Numbered from the stretch's first letter, positions 1 to 8,595 are shown. The stretch: 64,000 bases of DNA from Methanomethylovorans hollandica DSM 15978 (GCF_000328665.1 NC_019977.1:1178001-1242000); one strand, 5' to 3'. Program-made: numbers and translations. The notes: generated from the sequence alone by a model not told the origin.

Positions 1-1141
1 GAAAAAAGATCGATTCCTTGTATATGCCACGGTGTTCCTAATAATGGGATTATCCAACGCTGTTATACCAGTATTGCCCGAGCTGGCATCCAGGGACCAT
101 ATGTCCCATAGTGCCTTAGCTTCTTCCTTACTGTTTTCTGCATATTTTATTGGTGCACTGGTTACGATGTTGCCTTTTGGCCTTCTTTCTGACAGGTATG
201 GCAGAAAGAGACTTATTGTTTTCAGTATGTTTCTCACATCTATTTCAGGAATTATGTTGCTGGAACTACAAGACACTTATTGGCTCACTCTTGCAAGGCT
301 TATAGAAGGTACTGCATGCGGAGCTTTTTTTCCTTCAGCACATTCGTTACTCTCAGAATACCGAGAGAAAAGCAGATTCTTTGGCGAATTTAATTTTCTG
401 CTCAATGCCGGTTTGGCAGCAGGTGTTGTTATTTCGGGGTATGTCGCACAGGACTACATCAAAGGAGGTATCTTCCTGTTCACGGTAGCTTCGATCTTAT
501 TACTATTCATAGGCATCCGGGAGCTATACCATGCAAAAAAAGTGAGAGATAACACAACCAGCAGCTCAGTCAATCTTCAAATACACTCTGTTTCCGAGAT
601 AAGAGATCTATCTTTTAGAAAAAATTATCTTATGATCTGGTCAAGTTCATTTTTGCTTTTTGGAGTTACAGGAGTGGTACTTTCCCTATATCCGGATTAT
701 AGTGCAGGCCTTTTGAACAAGGCGGAACTTGGTATGGCCCTTGCAGGGATGTACGCAAGTTCAATGATAACCACTCTTATTGCAGGAAGACTTCGGCTGC
801 ATTATGGCATAATGATCCGAAGTGGGGTTATCCTTGCTGCACTGGGTACTATACTCGCAGTGTATTATCCGATATACGGTTTCATTCTGATAGGTATAGG
901 ATCGGGCATAGGCCTGATAGGTCTTCCGGTTGCAGTATCTTATATGCAGAATGACAGGGGCCTTTTGATGGGCATATTCAACACATATACCTACGCCGGC
1001 ATGGGATTCATGCCTATCATCGCAGGTGCACTGGTACCAGAGATGGGCTTCAGAATGGTTTTTTTCTTTTGCAGCCTTGCCCTTTGTCTACCCCTGTTAA
1101 TGAAAAACAGAGTGGAAAGTGAGAGAAAAGTACAGATCTGA
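1..1141 (+). CDS. MFS family transporter, 5' end outside window
   Basis: The frame is open from the first base of the window (residues KKDRFLVYAT precede a GTG at 32), so the gene probably starts upstream and the GTG is internal. The product is a hydrophobic major facilitator superfamily permease with about twelve membrane segments and the loop 2-3 signature GLLSDRYGRKR typical of the family. Such carriers move small solutes or drugs across the cytoplasmic membrane by ion coupling. The sequence does not show the substrate. The C-terminus is short, charged and cytoplasmic (KNRVESERK). The next gene has its own promoter, so I see no operon with it. Confidence 0.85.
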   Translation, partial: KKDRFLVYATVFLIMGLSNAVIPVLPELASRDHMSHSALASSLLFSAYFIGALVTMLPFGLLSDRYGRKRLIVFSMFLTSISGIMLLELQDTYWLTLARLIEGTACGAFFPSAHSLLSEYREKSRFFGEFNFLLNAGLAAGVVISGYVAQDYIKGGIFLFTVASILLLFIGIRELYHAKKVRDNTTSSSVNLQIHSVSEIRDLSFRKNYLMIWSSSFLLFGVTGVVLSLYPDYSAGLLNKAELGMALAGMYASSMITTLIAGRLRLHYGIMIRSGVILAALGTILAVYYPIYGFILIGIGSGIGLIGLPVAVSYMQNDRGLLMGIFNTYTYAGMGFMPIIAGALVPEMGFRMVFFFCSLALCLPLLMKNRVESERKVQI

Positions 1142-1185
1142 TTTTATATCAGGCCCATCTCTTTTCTCGCCGTACATAAAATAGA

Positions 1186-1200
1186 AACTTTATTATATTA
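1186..1200 (+). promoter_or_regulatory. TATA box of the phosphatase-like gene
   Basis: An A/T-rich TTTATTATATT element lies 20-30 bases before the ATG at 1220. That spacing places the transcription start almost at the start codon, so the mRNA would be leaderless or nearly so. No Shine-Dalgarno sequence precedes the ATG, which agrees. Confidence 0.45.
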
Positions 1201-1219
1201 AACAGTTTATTAAAACTTC

Positions 1220-2680
1220 ATGGTCAACTCAATAACAGTACCGATCAATAAAAACAAAATTACATCCTGCTTTTTTTTGTTCGTACTTTCCATCTATTGT
1301 ATTTTGTCGGTGGTGCCTGCAACTGCATACACTGAGGTCATGGTCAATCCTGTTAATACTCCCTCAGGCCTGGTCATTGTGATCGTGGATGGATTAGGTT
1401 CACCATACATCTATCCAGAACATATACCACATTCCCTCGACGGTGAGTCTCTGGAAGTACCAGTTTTCTACAATATATCAATGTTAGGTGCGACAGGAAC
1501 TAAAGTATCGGCCGTCAGGGCACCACAAACATATACAGAGGCAGGTCATTCTGTACTTGTTACAGGTGATCCAAAAGCACTTTCGAATACTGTAAAACTA
1601 CCAATGTCCACAATATATGACATTGCCCGTGAATATAATTATCTGGCATTTGGAATTATGGAAAAAGGAGATTCTGCCAGTATGTGTGACGAACATGATG
1701 TAATAGTTCACGACTCTGCCAATTCCATGAAAGCCCCGGAAATGGTAGTAAAATCGTCACCAACTGCCTCATATAACACAGTTTGCATGGAAATTAAAGA
1801 GATCATGGAAGAGCAAGCCATGAAACTGCCTGCCCAGCTGCAGGAATCAAAACAGTCTTCCCAGGAAAGATATGACACATATGACAGATGGGCTTTGAGC
1901 ACAGCCGCACAGGTTGTTGAATGTATGGCTGAAGAGGCCCCTGATCAGAAATATATCCTGACAGTAAATGTCGGAGCTGTCGATGCTGCAGGCCATTACA
2001 GAAAATATGATGGCTACATAAAGACCATCGAGGGACTGGACAAGGATATTATGTCACTGTACCAGACATGCACAGAAAACAATATTGCATTCATATTTAC
2101 AGCAGACCACGGGATGGGTTTTACATCATCTGACAGCAAAGGAGGACATCAGTCGGATACTTATTCAGGCATGGATGAAACTCAGATGGTACCTTTTATA
2201 GTACATGCACCAGATGTGCCCGCAAAAGTGATCTATGAGGAATATGGACAACAAGACATTGCTCCCACGGTGCTGAACATACTCAACCTTCCTAACGGAT
2301 TAAAGAAGTCCATTGGCTCCCAGATACCTTTAAAGGCGCATACGACCCTGGGTGTGCGCAGCCAGTCTGTAGGTACTGTTGAACTCTGGGCAGAGGAAAA
2401 ATTGATGACAAGTTCCTCCAATGATGATAACTATCTATTTATCGGACTTGACAGAGATAAAAAATACACTGTCAAGTATATACCAGTTAGCAAGAAATCT
2501 CAGATATTGTTGCAGGAAATCGAGCCAGGTTCAGATCAGCTTGTCGTTATCAGTATGGATATTTCCGGCCAGGAAAAGACAGATTACTGGAAGCCTAGGT
2601 ATATAATAGGAGCTTGCGTAATCCTATTGATCAATATAGTCGGATTGCTGTATATCATAAGTATACTGAAAGAGCAATAA
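1220..2680 (+). CDS. Secreted, membrane-anchored alkaline-phosphatase-superfamily hydrolase
   Basis: The 486-residue protein has an N-terminal signal segment (about 14-36, ending VVPATAYT) and a C-terminal membrane helix (about 460-482), so the enzymatic part should face outside. Metal-site motifs of the alkaline phosphatase / phosphoglycerate mutase superfamily are in order: VIVDGLG (Asp near 57), a possible Ser/Thr nucleophile in the GHSVLVTGD region, VDAAGH, TADHGMG and GGHQSD. Members hydrolyse phosphate or sulfate monoesters or diesters; the substrate here is unknown. It stands alone with its own TATA box. The superfamily call is solid; a specific activity would be speculation. Confidence 0.75.
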   Translation: MVNSITVPINKNKITSCFFLFVLSIYCILSVVPATAYTEVMVNPVNTPSGLVIVIVDGLGSPYIYPEHIPHSLDGESLEVPVFYNISMLGATGTKVSAVRAPQTYTEAGHSVLVTGDPKALSNTVKLPMSTIYDIAREYNYLAFGIMEKGDSASMCDEHDVIVHDSANSMKAPEMVVKSSPTASYNTVCMEIKEIMEEQAMKLPAQLQESKQSSQERYDTYDRWALSTAAQVVECMAEEAPDQKYILTVNVGAVDAAGHYRKYDGYIKTIEGLDKDIMSLYQTCTENNIAFIFTADHGMGFTSSDSKGGHQSDTYSGMDETQMVPFIVHAPDVPAKVIYEEYGQQDIAPTVLNILNLPNGLKKSIGSQIPLKAHTTLGVRSQSVGTVELWAEEKLMTSSSNDDNYLFIGLDRDKKYTVKYIPVSKKSQILLQEIEPGSDQLVVISMDISGQEKTDYWKPRYIIGACVILLINIVGLLYIISILKEQ

Positions 2681-2975
2681 CACTAGTACGTCGGCATCAA
2701 TGTCTGGTATTGGGTAAAGATTACTCGAAGTGGGCAGTATGCCTGAATACCTTGCAAAACTGTTAGAACTATGTCGGTAATGGAAAACATCCTGATCCTT
2801 GAAAAACCTGTGATGCACCTTTGGTTACCGTGCATGGTAGTGTGATTTGCAAGGCAACAAATATACGTGTTTGGAGAAAGAAGTGAAAAGTACCAACTTA
2901 TAGAAATGACCGTGTTTGCTTTATGAACTGTTTTATTCATGATAAAGTCTATTAACAATTGTGAACATACTATAA
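2681..2975. other. Intergenic region, no gene seen
   Basis: About 295 bases separate the phosphatase-like gene from the sulfur operon. Frames here are short, lack ribosome sites and read as low-quality sequence. The promoter of the sulfur operon should be near the right end, but I cannot name a convincing TATA box. Confidence 0.5.
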
Positions 2976-2987
2976 TGGGGTGATAAC

Positions 2988-3209
2988 ATATCTACAGTAG
3001 AGATAGATGTGAGAGGTCAGACGTGCCCGGTGCCACTTGTTGAATGCCGCAAAGCCCTTCGAAAAGCCTCTCCAGGGGACGAGGTGGTGGTAATAGGCAC
3101 ACATCCGGCATCAAAGAAGGAAATTCCCATGGCATGCGAGTCTCTTGGTCTTGATGTCCTGGCAGTGGAAGAAAAAGGCGATGAATGGAAGATCAGGATA
3201 CGCAGGTAG
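2988..3209 (+). CDS. tusA: TusA/SirA-family sulfur-carrier protein, probable non-ATG start
   Basis: The small protein carries the family signature DVRGQTCPVP, whose Cys accepts persulfide sulfur, and the PGDEVVV strand of the TusA alpha/beta fold. The only conventional in-frame start, GTG at 3009, would remove the first beta strand. An ATA at 2988 gives MSTVEIDVRGQTCP, the usual family N-terminus, and lies four bases after GGTGA, the same spacing as the iscU start at 4831. An in-frame stop at 2973 excludes longer forms. TusA relays sulfur in tRNA thiolation or cofactor synthesis. It is first in an operon with dsrE-like, iscS-like and iscU genes. Confidence 0.8.
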   Translation: MSTVEIDVRGQTCPVPLVECRKALRKASPGDEVVVIGTHPASKKEIPMACESLGLDVLAVEEKGDEWKIRIRR

Positions 3210-3219
3210 GTTTGATCAT

Positions 3220-3639
3220 ATGGGGAATAAAGCTGTAATTGTGGTCCATAGCGGGGATATGGATAAGATATATAGTGCTTTGATCATAGGGAATGGTGCA
3301 CTTTCCATGGGCCTTGAGTCATCCCTATATTTTACTTTCTGGGGTTTGCAACGACTAAAGAAAGGGGGTCTTGAAGCTGGCCCGCTTTCAAAGATGCACA
3401 TGTTGGGGCTCGGCAAATGGATGGTAAAGAAAAGAATGACCAAAGCCAATGTAGTTTCCCTGGAAAAGCTTATGCAGGATTATAAGGAGCTGGGTGGTCG
3501 GATCATCGCCTGTGAGATGACCATGGAGATAATGGGCATTAAGAAAGAAGACCTGCGTACGGATTGGATCGATGAGTACGGGGCGGTAGGTACATACATA
3601 CACGAAGCAAAAGATGCCAGTATCACTCTTTTCATTTGA
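3220..3639 (+). CDS. DsrE-like family protein
   Basis: The 139-residue protein begins MGNKAVIVVHSGDMDKIYSA, typical of DsrE-like folds (beta strand, then helix), followed by a Met/Leu-rich section and one Cys near position 95 (IIACEMTM) in the place where DsrE proteins carry their sulfur-accepting cysteine. The frame stays open upstream, but the ATG at 3220 starts exactly at the family N-terminus. It lies 10 bases after tusA and 12 bases before the iscS-like gene. TusA plus DsrE pairs are known sulfur-relay partners, so a persulfide-transfer role is inferred. Confidence 0.75.
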   Translation: MGNKAVIVVHSGDMDKIYSALIIGNGALSMGLESSLYFTFWGLQRLKKGGLEAGPLSKMHMLGLGKWMVKKRMTKANVVSLEKLMQDYKELGGRIIACEMTMEIMGIKKEDLRTDWIDEYGAVGTYIHEAKDASITLFI

Positions 3640-3651
3640 AGGAGATAGAAT

Positions 3652-4821
3652 ATGTTCGACAAGATAACTTATCTGGACAACGCAGCCAGCACTCGTCTGG
3701 ATGAACGTGTCCTGGAAGCTATGAAGCCTTATTTCTTCGATACTTATGCAGTGGCAACCTCAGAGTTTGGCTATTCCATGGGCATAGATGCAAAGGAAGG
3801 ACTCATGGATGCCAGAGGATCAATAGCGAAAACCCTTGGTGCATCGGAAGAAGAACTTGTGTTCACTTCTGGAGAAACGGAATCCAGCAACATGGCAATT
3901 AAAGGTGTTGCAGCTGCCCTCAGGAAGAAAAAGGGCTCACACATAATAGTATCCCGTATAGAGGACTTTCCGGTGCTCAATACAGCAAAGAGCCTGGAAA
4001 GGCAAGGATACAAAGTAGACTATCTGAATGTGGATAGCGAGGGAACTGTGGATCTTGACCAGCTTGGCAGCCTTATAAATAAAGAAACTGCATTAGTATC
4101 CATCCAGCATGCAAATCAGGAAATAGGTACATTACAGGACATCAAGGCGATCGCAGACATCTGCAACGAAAAAGATGTACTTCTGCATACTGATGCGACA
4201 CATACTTTTACCCGGGTGCCGCTGGACGTGAGCAAGATCCCTGTGGACCTGGTGACAATATCTGCACATACTATACACGGTCCAAGGGGAGTTGGTGCCC
4301 TCTATGTACGTGAAGGCACACCTTTGGAAAAATGGATGGACGGAGGCTACCAGGAATTAAACCGTAGAGCTGGTCTGGAAAATATCCCGGGTGCTGTGGG
4401 ATTTGCAAAGGCTGTGGAGCTTGTAACGCCTGAAGAAAATGCATCTCTTGCCAGGATGCGGGACCACACGATAAGCAAGGCTCTGGAAGACATTCCCCAT
4501 GTTACGCTCAACGGTAGTCGCAATGATCGCACACCACAGAATGCCAATCTCACATTCCATTATGTAGAAGGAGAATCCATGACACTGCATCTGGATATGC
4601 GAGGCTTTGCGGTGAGCACTGGTTCTGCATGTTTCAGCAGATCATTGGAAGCCAGCCACGTGATCCTGGGTATAGGCGGTGATCATGAAAGGGCACATGG
4701 TTCTCTGAGATTCACTTTTGGCAGGTATAACACTATGGAAGATGTGGATGCTATCCTCGGTGCCCTGAAGGAGATCGTGGAAAAACTTAGAGAGATAAGT
4801 CCGTTATATGCTAAAAAATGA
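3652..4821 (+). CDS. iscS: IscS/NifS-like cysteine desulfurase homologue lacking the PLP lysine
   Basis: The protein is full length (389 residues) and follows the class V aminotransferase / IscS fold from end to end, with YLDNAAST at the N-terminus, SGETESSN near 73-80 and the active cysteine in STGSACFS (Cys327). Key cofactor residues are replaced: the usual SGHK/SSHK lysine is Thr207 (SAHTIHGPRG), the PLP-stacking His is Asp105 (RIEDFPVL), and the usual Gln after DAT is His184. Known desulfurases need the lysine for the PLP Schiff base. An Archaeoglobus IscS is known to lack it, so this may be a structural partner of IscU rather than a desulfurase. It has a good ribosome site (GGAG) and sits directly before iscU. 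Confidence 0.85.
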   Translation: MFDKITYLDNAASTRLDERVLEAMKPYFFDTYAVATSEFGYSMGIDAKEGLMDARGSIAKTLGASEEELVFTSGETESSNMAIKGVAAALRKKKGSHIIVSRIEDFPVLNTAKSLERQGYKVDYLNVDSEGTVDLDQLGSLINKETALVSIQHANQEIGTLQDIKAIADICNEKDVLLHTDATHTFTRVPLDVSKIPVDLVTISAHTIHGPRGVGALYVREGTPLEKWMDGGYQELNRRAGLENIPGAVGFAKAVELVTPEENASLARMRDHTISKALEDIPHVTLNGSRNDRTPQNANLTFHYVEGESMTLHLDMRGFAVSTGSACFSRSLEASHVILGIGGDHERAHGSLRFTFGRYNTMEDVDAILGALKEIVEKLREISPLYAKK

Positions 4822-4830
4822 GGTGACAGT

Positions 4831-5469
4831 ATGAAGTTTCCTTATACTGAGAAAGTATTAGAACATTTCCGCAATCCTAAGAACGTGGGAAAGCTGGAGG
4901 ATGCAGATGGAAAAGGCCTGGAAGGCAGCCCTGCCTGCGGAGATATGGTTGCAGTCTATCTGAAAGTGGATCCTAAGACTACGGTGATAGATGATATAAA
5001 GTTCGAATCCTATGGATGCGCCTCCAATATCGCCACTGCATCTATTATTACCGAAATGGCAAAAGGAAAGACCATAGCTGATGCAAAGAAGATCACATGG
5101 CAGGAGGCCACTGATGAACTGGGAGGCTTGCCCCCCGTAAAAAGGCATTGCTCGGTGCTGGCAGTGGAGGGTTTGAGATCTGCGATACGAGACTATGAGG
5201 AAAAGCACGGTCTGGTAAGTGAGCAGGAACCAACCACTGAAGAGGTTGTAAGAAGCAGGCTTAAGCATGTCATGAATCCCATGGCAGGGCTTGATATAGT
5301 TCGTACGGAACTGGTTACCAAGATCGAGGTTAAGGAAGGTATTGTCCGGGTTGTCCTTGATCTGCCTTCCAACCATCAGTTCGCAAATGCCATAAAGGAG
5401 GATCTCGTAGAAAAACTGGAAGCACTGTGGGATGTCAAAGAGGTAAAGGTGGTCTTTACCGAAGGCTAA
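4831..5469 (+). CDS. iscU: IscU Fe-S scaffold fused to a DUF59/MIP18-like domain
   Basis: Residues 1 to about 130 are an IscU scaffold with the three ligand cysteines in GSPACGDM, YGCASNIA and VKRHCSVLA, plus the conserved Asp after the first Cys. Residues from about 140 to the end (RLKHVMNPMAGLDIV ... VKVVFTEG) resemble the DUF59/MIP18 domain found in late-acting Fe-S assembly factors. The gene starts with GAGGTGA four bases before ATG. Scaffold and targeting functions in one chain would build and hand over [2Fe-2S] or [4Fe-4S] clusters in the cytoplasm. The upstream IscS homologue probably cannot mobilise cysteine sulfur, so free sulfide or TusA/DsrE persulfide may feed it (inference). Confidence 0.88.
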   Translation: MKFPYTEKVLEHFRNPKNVGKLEDADGKGLEGSPACGDMVAVYLKVDPKTTVIDDIKFESYGCASNIATASIITEMAKGKTIADAKKITWQEATDELGGLPPVKRHCSVLAVEGLRSAIRDYEEKHGLVSEQEPTTEEVVRSRLKHVMNPMAGLDIVRTELVTKIEVKEGIVRVVLDLPSNHQFANAIKEDLVEKLEALWDVKEVKVVFTEG

Positions 5470-5484
5470 GACAAAGGATACGGT

Positions 5485-6027
5485 ATGCCCATGAATGAAA
5501 AGCAGGAAATGATTATTAGAAGAGCTCTGGAACTCGGATTAAGAGCATATCCTGTAAAAACAGCGGGTATACCCGTGGAAAACAGGGCACGAATAAAGTG
5601 TGAATATGGGTGCAGAGGTTATGGCAAACGCTTAAGCTGCCCTCCCCATATCATGGATATCGATGAGTTCAGAAAGATCCTTCTTGAATACGATAAGGCC
5701 CTGCTGCTGATCGGAGAGCATGATATGTCCCATGAACCCGATATTTTTAGGGCATGGTCTCATTTGCGCAAGGAATCTTTTCATAAAATGCTGGAGCTGG
5801 AATACCTTGCCTTCAGGGAAGGTTTTACCTATGCTCAGTTGCTGCGGCCGGGTGCATGCAATGAGTGTGATGTGTGCGCCGAACAATGCAGAAAGCCGGA
5901 ATTGCGCAGATTCCCCCCGGAAGCTGTTGGTATCAACGTGGGAAAGATCATGGACACAGTAGGTGAAACTTTTGTTTTTTGCGATCCTTCTGACATTAAG
6001 TGTGTTGGGATCCTGCTCATAGAATAA
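5485..6027 (+). CDS. DUF2284 metal-binding protein
   Basis: The 180-residue protein has a Cys-rich N-terminal pattern (KCEYGCRGYGKRLSCPPH) and a ferredoxin-like C-terminal pattern (CNECDVCAEQC followed by CRKP), as in DUF2284 'predicted metal-binding' proteins. These Cys residues probably hold one or two Fe-S clusters. It follows iscU by 15 bases, consistent with being an Fe-S client or accessory factor in the operon. Two ATG codons (5485 and 5491) are possible starts. The biochemical role of the family is unknown to me. Confidence 0.75.
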   Translation: MPMNEKQEMIIRRALELGLRAYPVKTAGIPVENRARIKCEYGCRGYGKRLSCPPHIMDIDEFRKILLEYDKALLLIGEHDMSHEPDIFRAWSHLRKESFHKMLELEYLAFREGFTYAQLLRPGACNECDVCAEQCRKPELRRFPPEAVGINVGKIMDTVGETFVFCDPSDIKCVGILLIE

Positions 6028-6041
6028 GGATATCTTGAGAA

Positions 6042-6758
6042 ATGAACTCAAAAGAAACTCTCAAAAAGGAAACTGCGGCTGTTTCTAATAGATATGTACT
6101 GATGGGAGACAAAGAAACAGATCCAGAGAAAAAAGAGCACTATTACAGACTGGCTCTTGAAGTGGAACCAAAAAATGTATCTGCTCTCAATAAAATGGGC
6201 CTTTTCTCCTATCAGAACGGAAAGCTCCGGGAAGCTATCCGGTTCTTTGATGCCGTGATCGGCTCCGGGAAAGTGCAGAACCTGTATCCGATCTATTTCA
6301 ATAAAAGTATGGTCTTGAAAGAATTGAAGGAATACGAGGCTGCACTTAATTATATTAATAAAGCCTTGAAATTCGATCCCCAAAACCTGCAGGCTGAAGT
6401 AATAAAAAAAGAACTTCAGGATATAGTTGATGAAAAGTACAGACGGCAGGATGAAAGAGAGAAACAGGCTGCATATAGTACTACTTTTAAAAAAGAGAAG
6501 AGATACAGTTCCTGGGACCCTCCCACTATATCCATACTTGCGCACATGATATATTACAAGGATTGGCATCTATACAAACATCGCAGGAACTTTGAGATCA
6601 CCGTTACACAGAGGGAAAAGATAGCTTCCAAGCTTGCAAGTAAGGAATTCTGTTGTGGGAAATGTAATTTTTACAGAAACAACAGTACGTGCAAAAAGAA
6701 AAAAAATATACAGGTAGATACGCAAGCTATCTGCAAAGCTTTTCAGCCCGGGAATTAA
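6042..6758 (+). CDS. TPR-repeat protein with C-terminal cysteine cluster
   Basis: Residues from about 15 to 130 form tetratricopeptide repeats (for example YYRLALEVEPKNVSALNKMG and ALNYINKALKFDPQN). A charged linker follows, then a C-terminal stretch with CCGKC, C and C near 205-235 that could bind zinc or an Fe-S cluster. TPRs usually mediate protein-protein contacts. It lies 14 bases after the DUF2284 gene and is probably the last gene of the sulfur operon, so a role as an adaptor of Fe-S assembly is a guess. Confidence 0.65.
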   Translation: MNSKETLKKETAAVSNRYVLMGDKETDPEKKEHYYRLALEVEPKNVSALNKMGLFSYQNGKLREAIRFFDAVIGSGKVQNLYPIYFNKSMVLKELKEYEAALNYINKALKFDPQNLQAEVIKKELQDIVDEKYRRQDEREKQAAYSTTFKKEKRYSSWDPPTISILAHMIYYKDWHLYKHRRNFEITVTQREKIASKLASKEFCCGKCNFYRNNSTCKKKKNIQVDTQAICKAFQPGN

Positions 6759-6809
6759 TTGGTTTATATATTGCTGACAGCTAGTTTTTCTACGGGTTGG
6801 TGCCAACAA

Positions 6810-6819
6810 TTATATATAG
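6810..6819 (+). promoter_or_regulatory. TATA box ahead of the TRAM gene
   Basis: TTATATATAG about 140 bases before the TRAM start is a strong archaeal TATA box. It implies a 5' leader of roughly 110-120 bases, which is long for this window. A weaker GTATATAC element at 6898-6905 would give a short leader instead. Confidence 0.4.
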
Positions 6820-6959
6820 TATAAACTCAACTTATGATTGCTTTAAGATAGAAACTGTTTAGATAAACGTATTGGCCTTAAATAGTGTTACTTTTCCGTA
6901 TATACTGTTTTTCCGTTATGTTTTCATTATAGTTGGGTCTTTTAAGCTAATATAAGGAC

Positions 6960-7172
6960 GTGAAATATTTGTTCGGAAATGAACCAACTGCCCCAGTGGA
7001 TGCTGGAAAGGAATATGAAGTAAAGATAGAGGACATCGCAAGAGAGGGAGATGGCATTGCCAGAGTTAGTGGTTTTGTTATTTTCGTGCCCGGTACTTCC
7101 GTAGGCGATGAAGTGACTATAAAGGTCACAAAGGTAATGCGCAAGTTCGCATTTGCCGAAGTCAGCAACTAA
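6960..7172 (+). CDS. TRAM-domain RNA-binding protein
   Basis: This 70-residue protein is a single TRAM domain: [21 protein letters not shown], then [21 protein letters not shown] and FAFAEV. It starts at GTG after AAGGA. Small stand-alone TRAM proteins of methanogens bind RNA and are reported as cold-responsive RNA chaperones. It lies directly before a DEAD-box helicase, another common cold-response gene, with a possible long leader, so a shared job in unfolding structured RNA is a reasonable inference. Confidence 0.85.
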   Translation: MKYLFGNEPTAPVDAGKEYEVKIEDIAREGDGIARVSGFVIFVPGTSVGDEVTIKVTKVMRKFAFAEVSN

Positions 7173-7285
7173 GTTGTATTTTTCAAGGTGGGATGGAGCA
7201 TTATCATCTCCTCTCATCTTTCTTATTATCTGTTTTTGAAACATGAAAAACGTAATTGTGCGATTAGCACACAGGAATTTTTAGC

Positions 7286-8410
7286 ATGGATAAAATTACA
7301 TTTAACGATCTGAATTTATCTTCAGATATCAAGAAAGCAATTGAACACATGGGATTCTTACATCCTACTCCCATACAGATACAGGCCATTCCTCATATAC
7401 TTGAAGGAAAGGACATCATAGGTCAGGCAGAAACAGGCACAGGTAAGACCGCAGCATTTGGAATACCTGCACTGGAAATGGTGGATATCACACAAAAGAG
7501 AGTACAAGTCCTTGTACTTTGCCCAACAAGAGAACTTGCAAACCAGGTTGCTGAAGAGATAAACCTGCTTTCAAGATATAAGGATATAAAGGTCCAATCT
7601 ATATATGGCGGTCAATCCATTGAAAGGCAGATCCGGACTTTAAAGAAAGGAGTTCATATGGTCATAGGTACTCCGGGAAGAGTAATGGATCATCTTCAGC
7701 GTAACACGCTCAAACTTGACAACTTAAAAATGCTTGTGCTGGATGAAGCGGACAAGATGCTGGATATGGGATTCCGAGAGGATATAGAAGTTATTCTGAC
7801 CAGAGCTCCTGAAAGAAGACAAACGATCCTCTTTTCTGCAACTATGCCAAAGCCCATTATGAAACTAACAACACAGTATCAGCATGAACCTTTGTTAATT
7901 AAGACCCAGCAGAAGAACATCAATGTTCCTCAGATAGAACAGTTCTATTTTAACACAAAGGGTAGATCAAAGCACGATATCCTGTGCCGTGTCATAGATA
8001 ACTATGAAATGAAGTCTTCTCTTGTATTCTGCAACACCAAAAAAGGTGTGGATGAACTGGTAGGTACTCTCAGAAGAAGAGGATACCTGGCTGATGGGCT
8101 TCATGGAGATATGGGGCAGAGGCAAAGGGATGAAGTAATGTCTGGTTTCAGGAACGGAACTATAGAAACTCTTGTGGCTACAGATGTGGCTTCCCGAGGT
8201 ATAGATGTGAAGAACATCGAAGCTGTGTTCAATTATGATATTCCACAGGATACCGAATCCTATATTCATAGAATTGGCAGGACCGGAAGGGCCGGAAAAG
8301 AAGGGAGAGCCTTTACATTCGCTGCCAGCAGGGAAGTATACAGGATCAAGAATATACAAAAGTATACCAATACTGTGATCCGCTGCAAGGAACTGCCGGC
8401 TATCCAGTAG
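7286..8410 (+). CDS. DEAD-box ATP-dependent RNA helicase
   Basis: The 374-residue protein carries the helicase motifs in order: Q-motif region (HPTPIQIQAIPHIL), motif I (AETGTGKT), Ia (PTRELANQ), motif II (DEAD in LDEADKML), motif III (SAT in FSATMP), motif V (ATDVASRGID) and motif VI (HRIGRTGRAG). There is only a very short C-terminal tail, so it is a minimal core helicase. Such enzymes unwind short RNA duplexes using ATP in ribosome assembly, decay or cold adaptation. The 113-base gap before it is pyrimidine-rich and may hold the end of the TRAM transcript. Confidence 0.95.
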   Translation: MDKITFNDLNLSSDIKKAIEHMGFLHPTPIQIQAIPHILEGKDIIGQAETGTGKTAAFGIPALEMVDITQKRVQVLVLCPTRELANQVAEEINLLSRYKDIKVQSIYGGQSIERQIRTLKKGVHMVIGTPGRVMDHLQRNTLKLDNLKMLVLDEADKMLDMGFREDIEVILTRAPERRQTILFSATMPKPIMKLTTQYQHEPLLIKTQQKNINVPQIEQFYFNTKGRSKHDILCRVIDNYEMKSSLVFCNTKKGVDELVGTLRRRGYLADGLHGDMGQRQRDEVMSGFRNGTIETLVATDVASRGIDVKNIEAVFNYDIPQDTESYIHRIGRTGRAGKEGRAFTFAASREVYRIKNIQKYTNTVIRCKELPAIQ

Positions 8411-8436
8411 AACAGTCAAAAGCGCATCGGCGATAG

Positions 8437-8466
8437 AATATCCCTTGGAAAAGGTCAAGGGATATT
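8437..8466. terminator. Perfect 11-bp hairpin between convergent genes
   Basis: AATATCCCTTG (8437-8447) and its exact reverse complement CAAGGGATATT (8456-8466) enclose an 8-base loop. It lies 27 bases after the helicase stop and just beyond the end of the small leftward gene at 8497-8595, so it may end or protect both transcripts. It has no long U tract. Confidence 0.5.
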
Positions 8467-8496
8467 TAACATCCAGAACTTTTTTTATCGAATGCT

Positions 8497-8595
8497 TCAG
8501 ATGATCAGACCTGAAACCAATACGAGGGCAACGATCATGAGCAGGTAAGTGGCCAGAACGATAGCTACTCTCTTTAAGCGTTTTTTACTTTGCAT
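8497..8595 (-). CDS. 32-residue single-span membrane protein
   Basis: The reading frame encodes MQSKKRLKRV followed by about 22 hydrophobic residues ending GLII. A basic N-terminus and one helix suggest a membrane peptide with its N-terminus inside. A GTGGTAGGT sequence directly precedes the ATG and could be the ribosome site. Function unknown; conservation in relatives would be needed to be certain it is a gene. Confidence 0.45.
   Translation of the reverse strand: MQSKKRLKRVAIVLATYLLMIVALVLVSGLII

Noticed and set aside
2683-2958. Leftward frame of 91 residues between the phosphatase and tusA
   Set aside because: It has no ribosome site, no domain and random composition.
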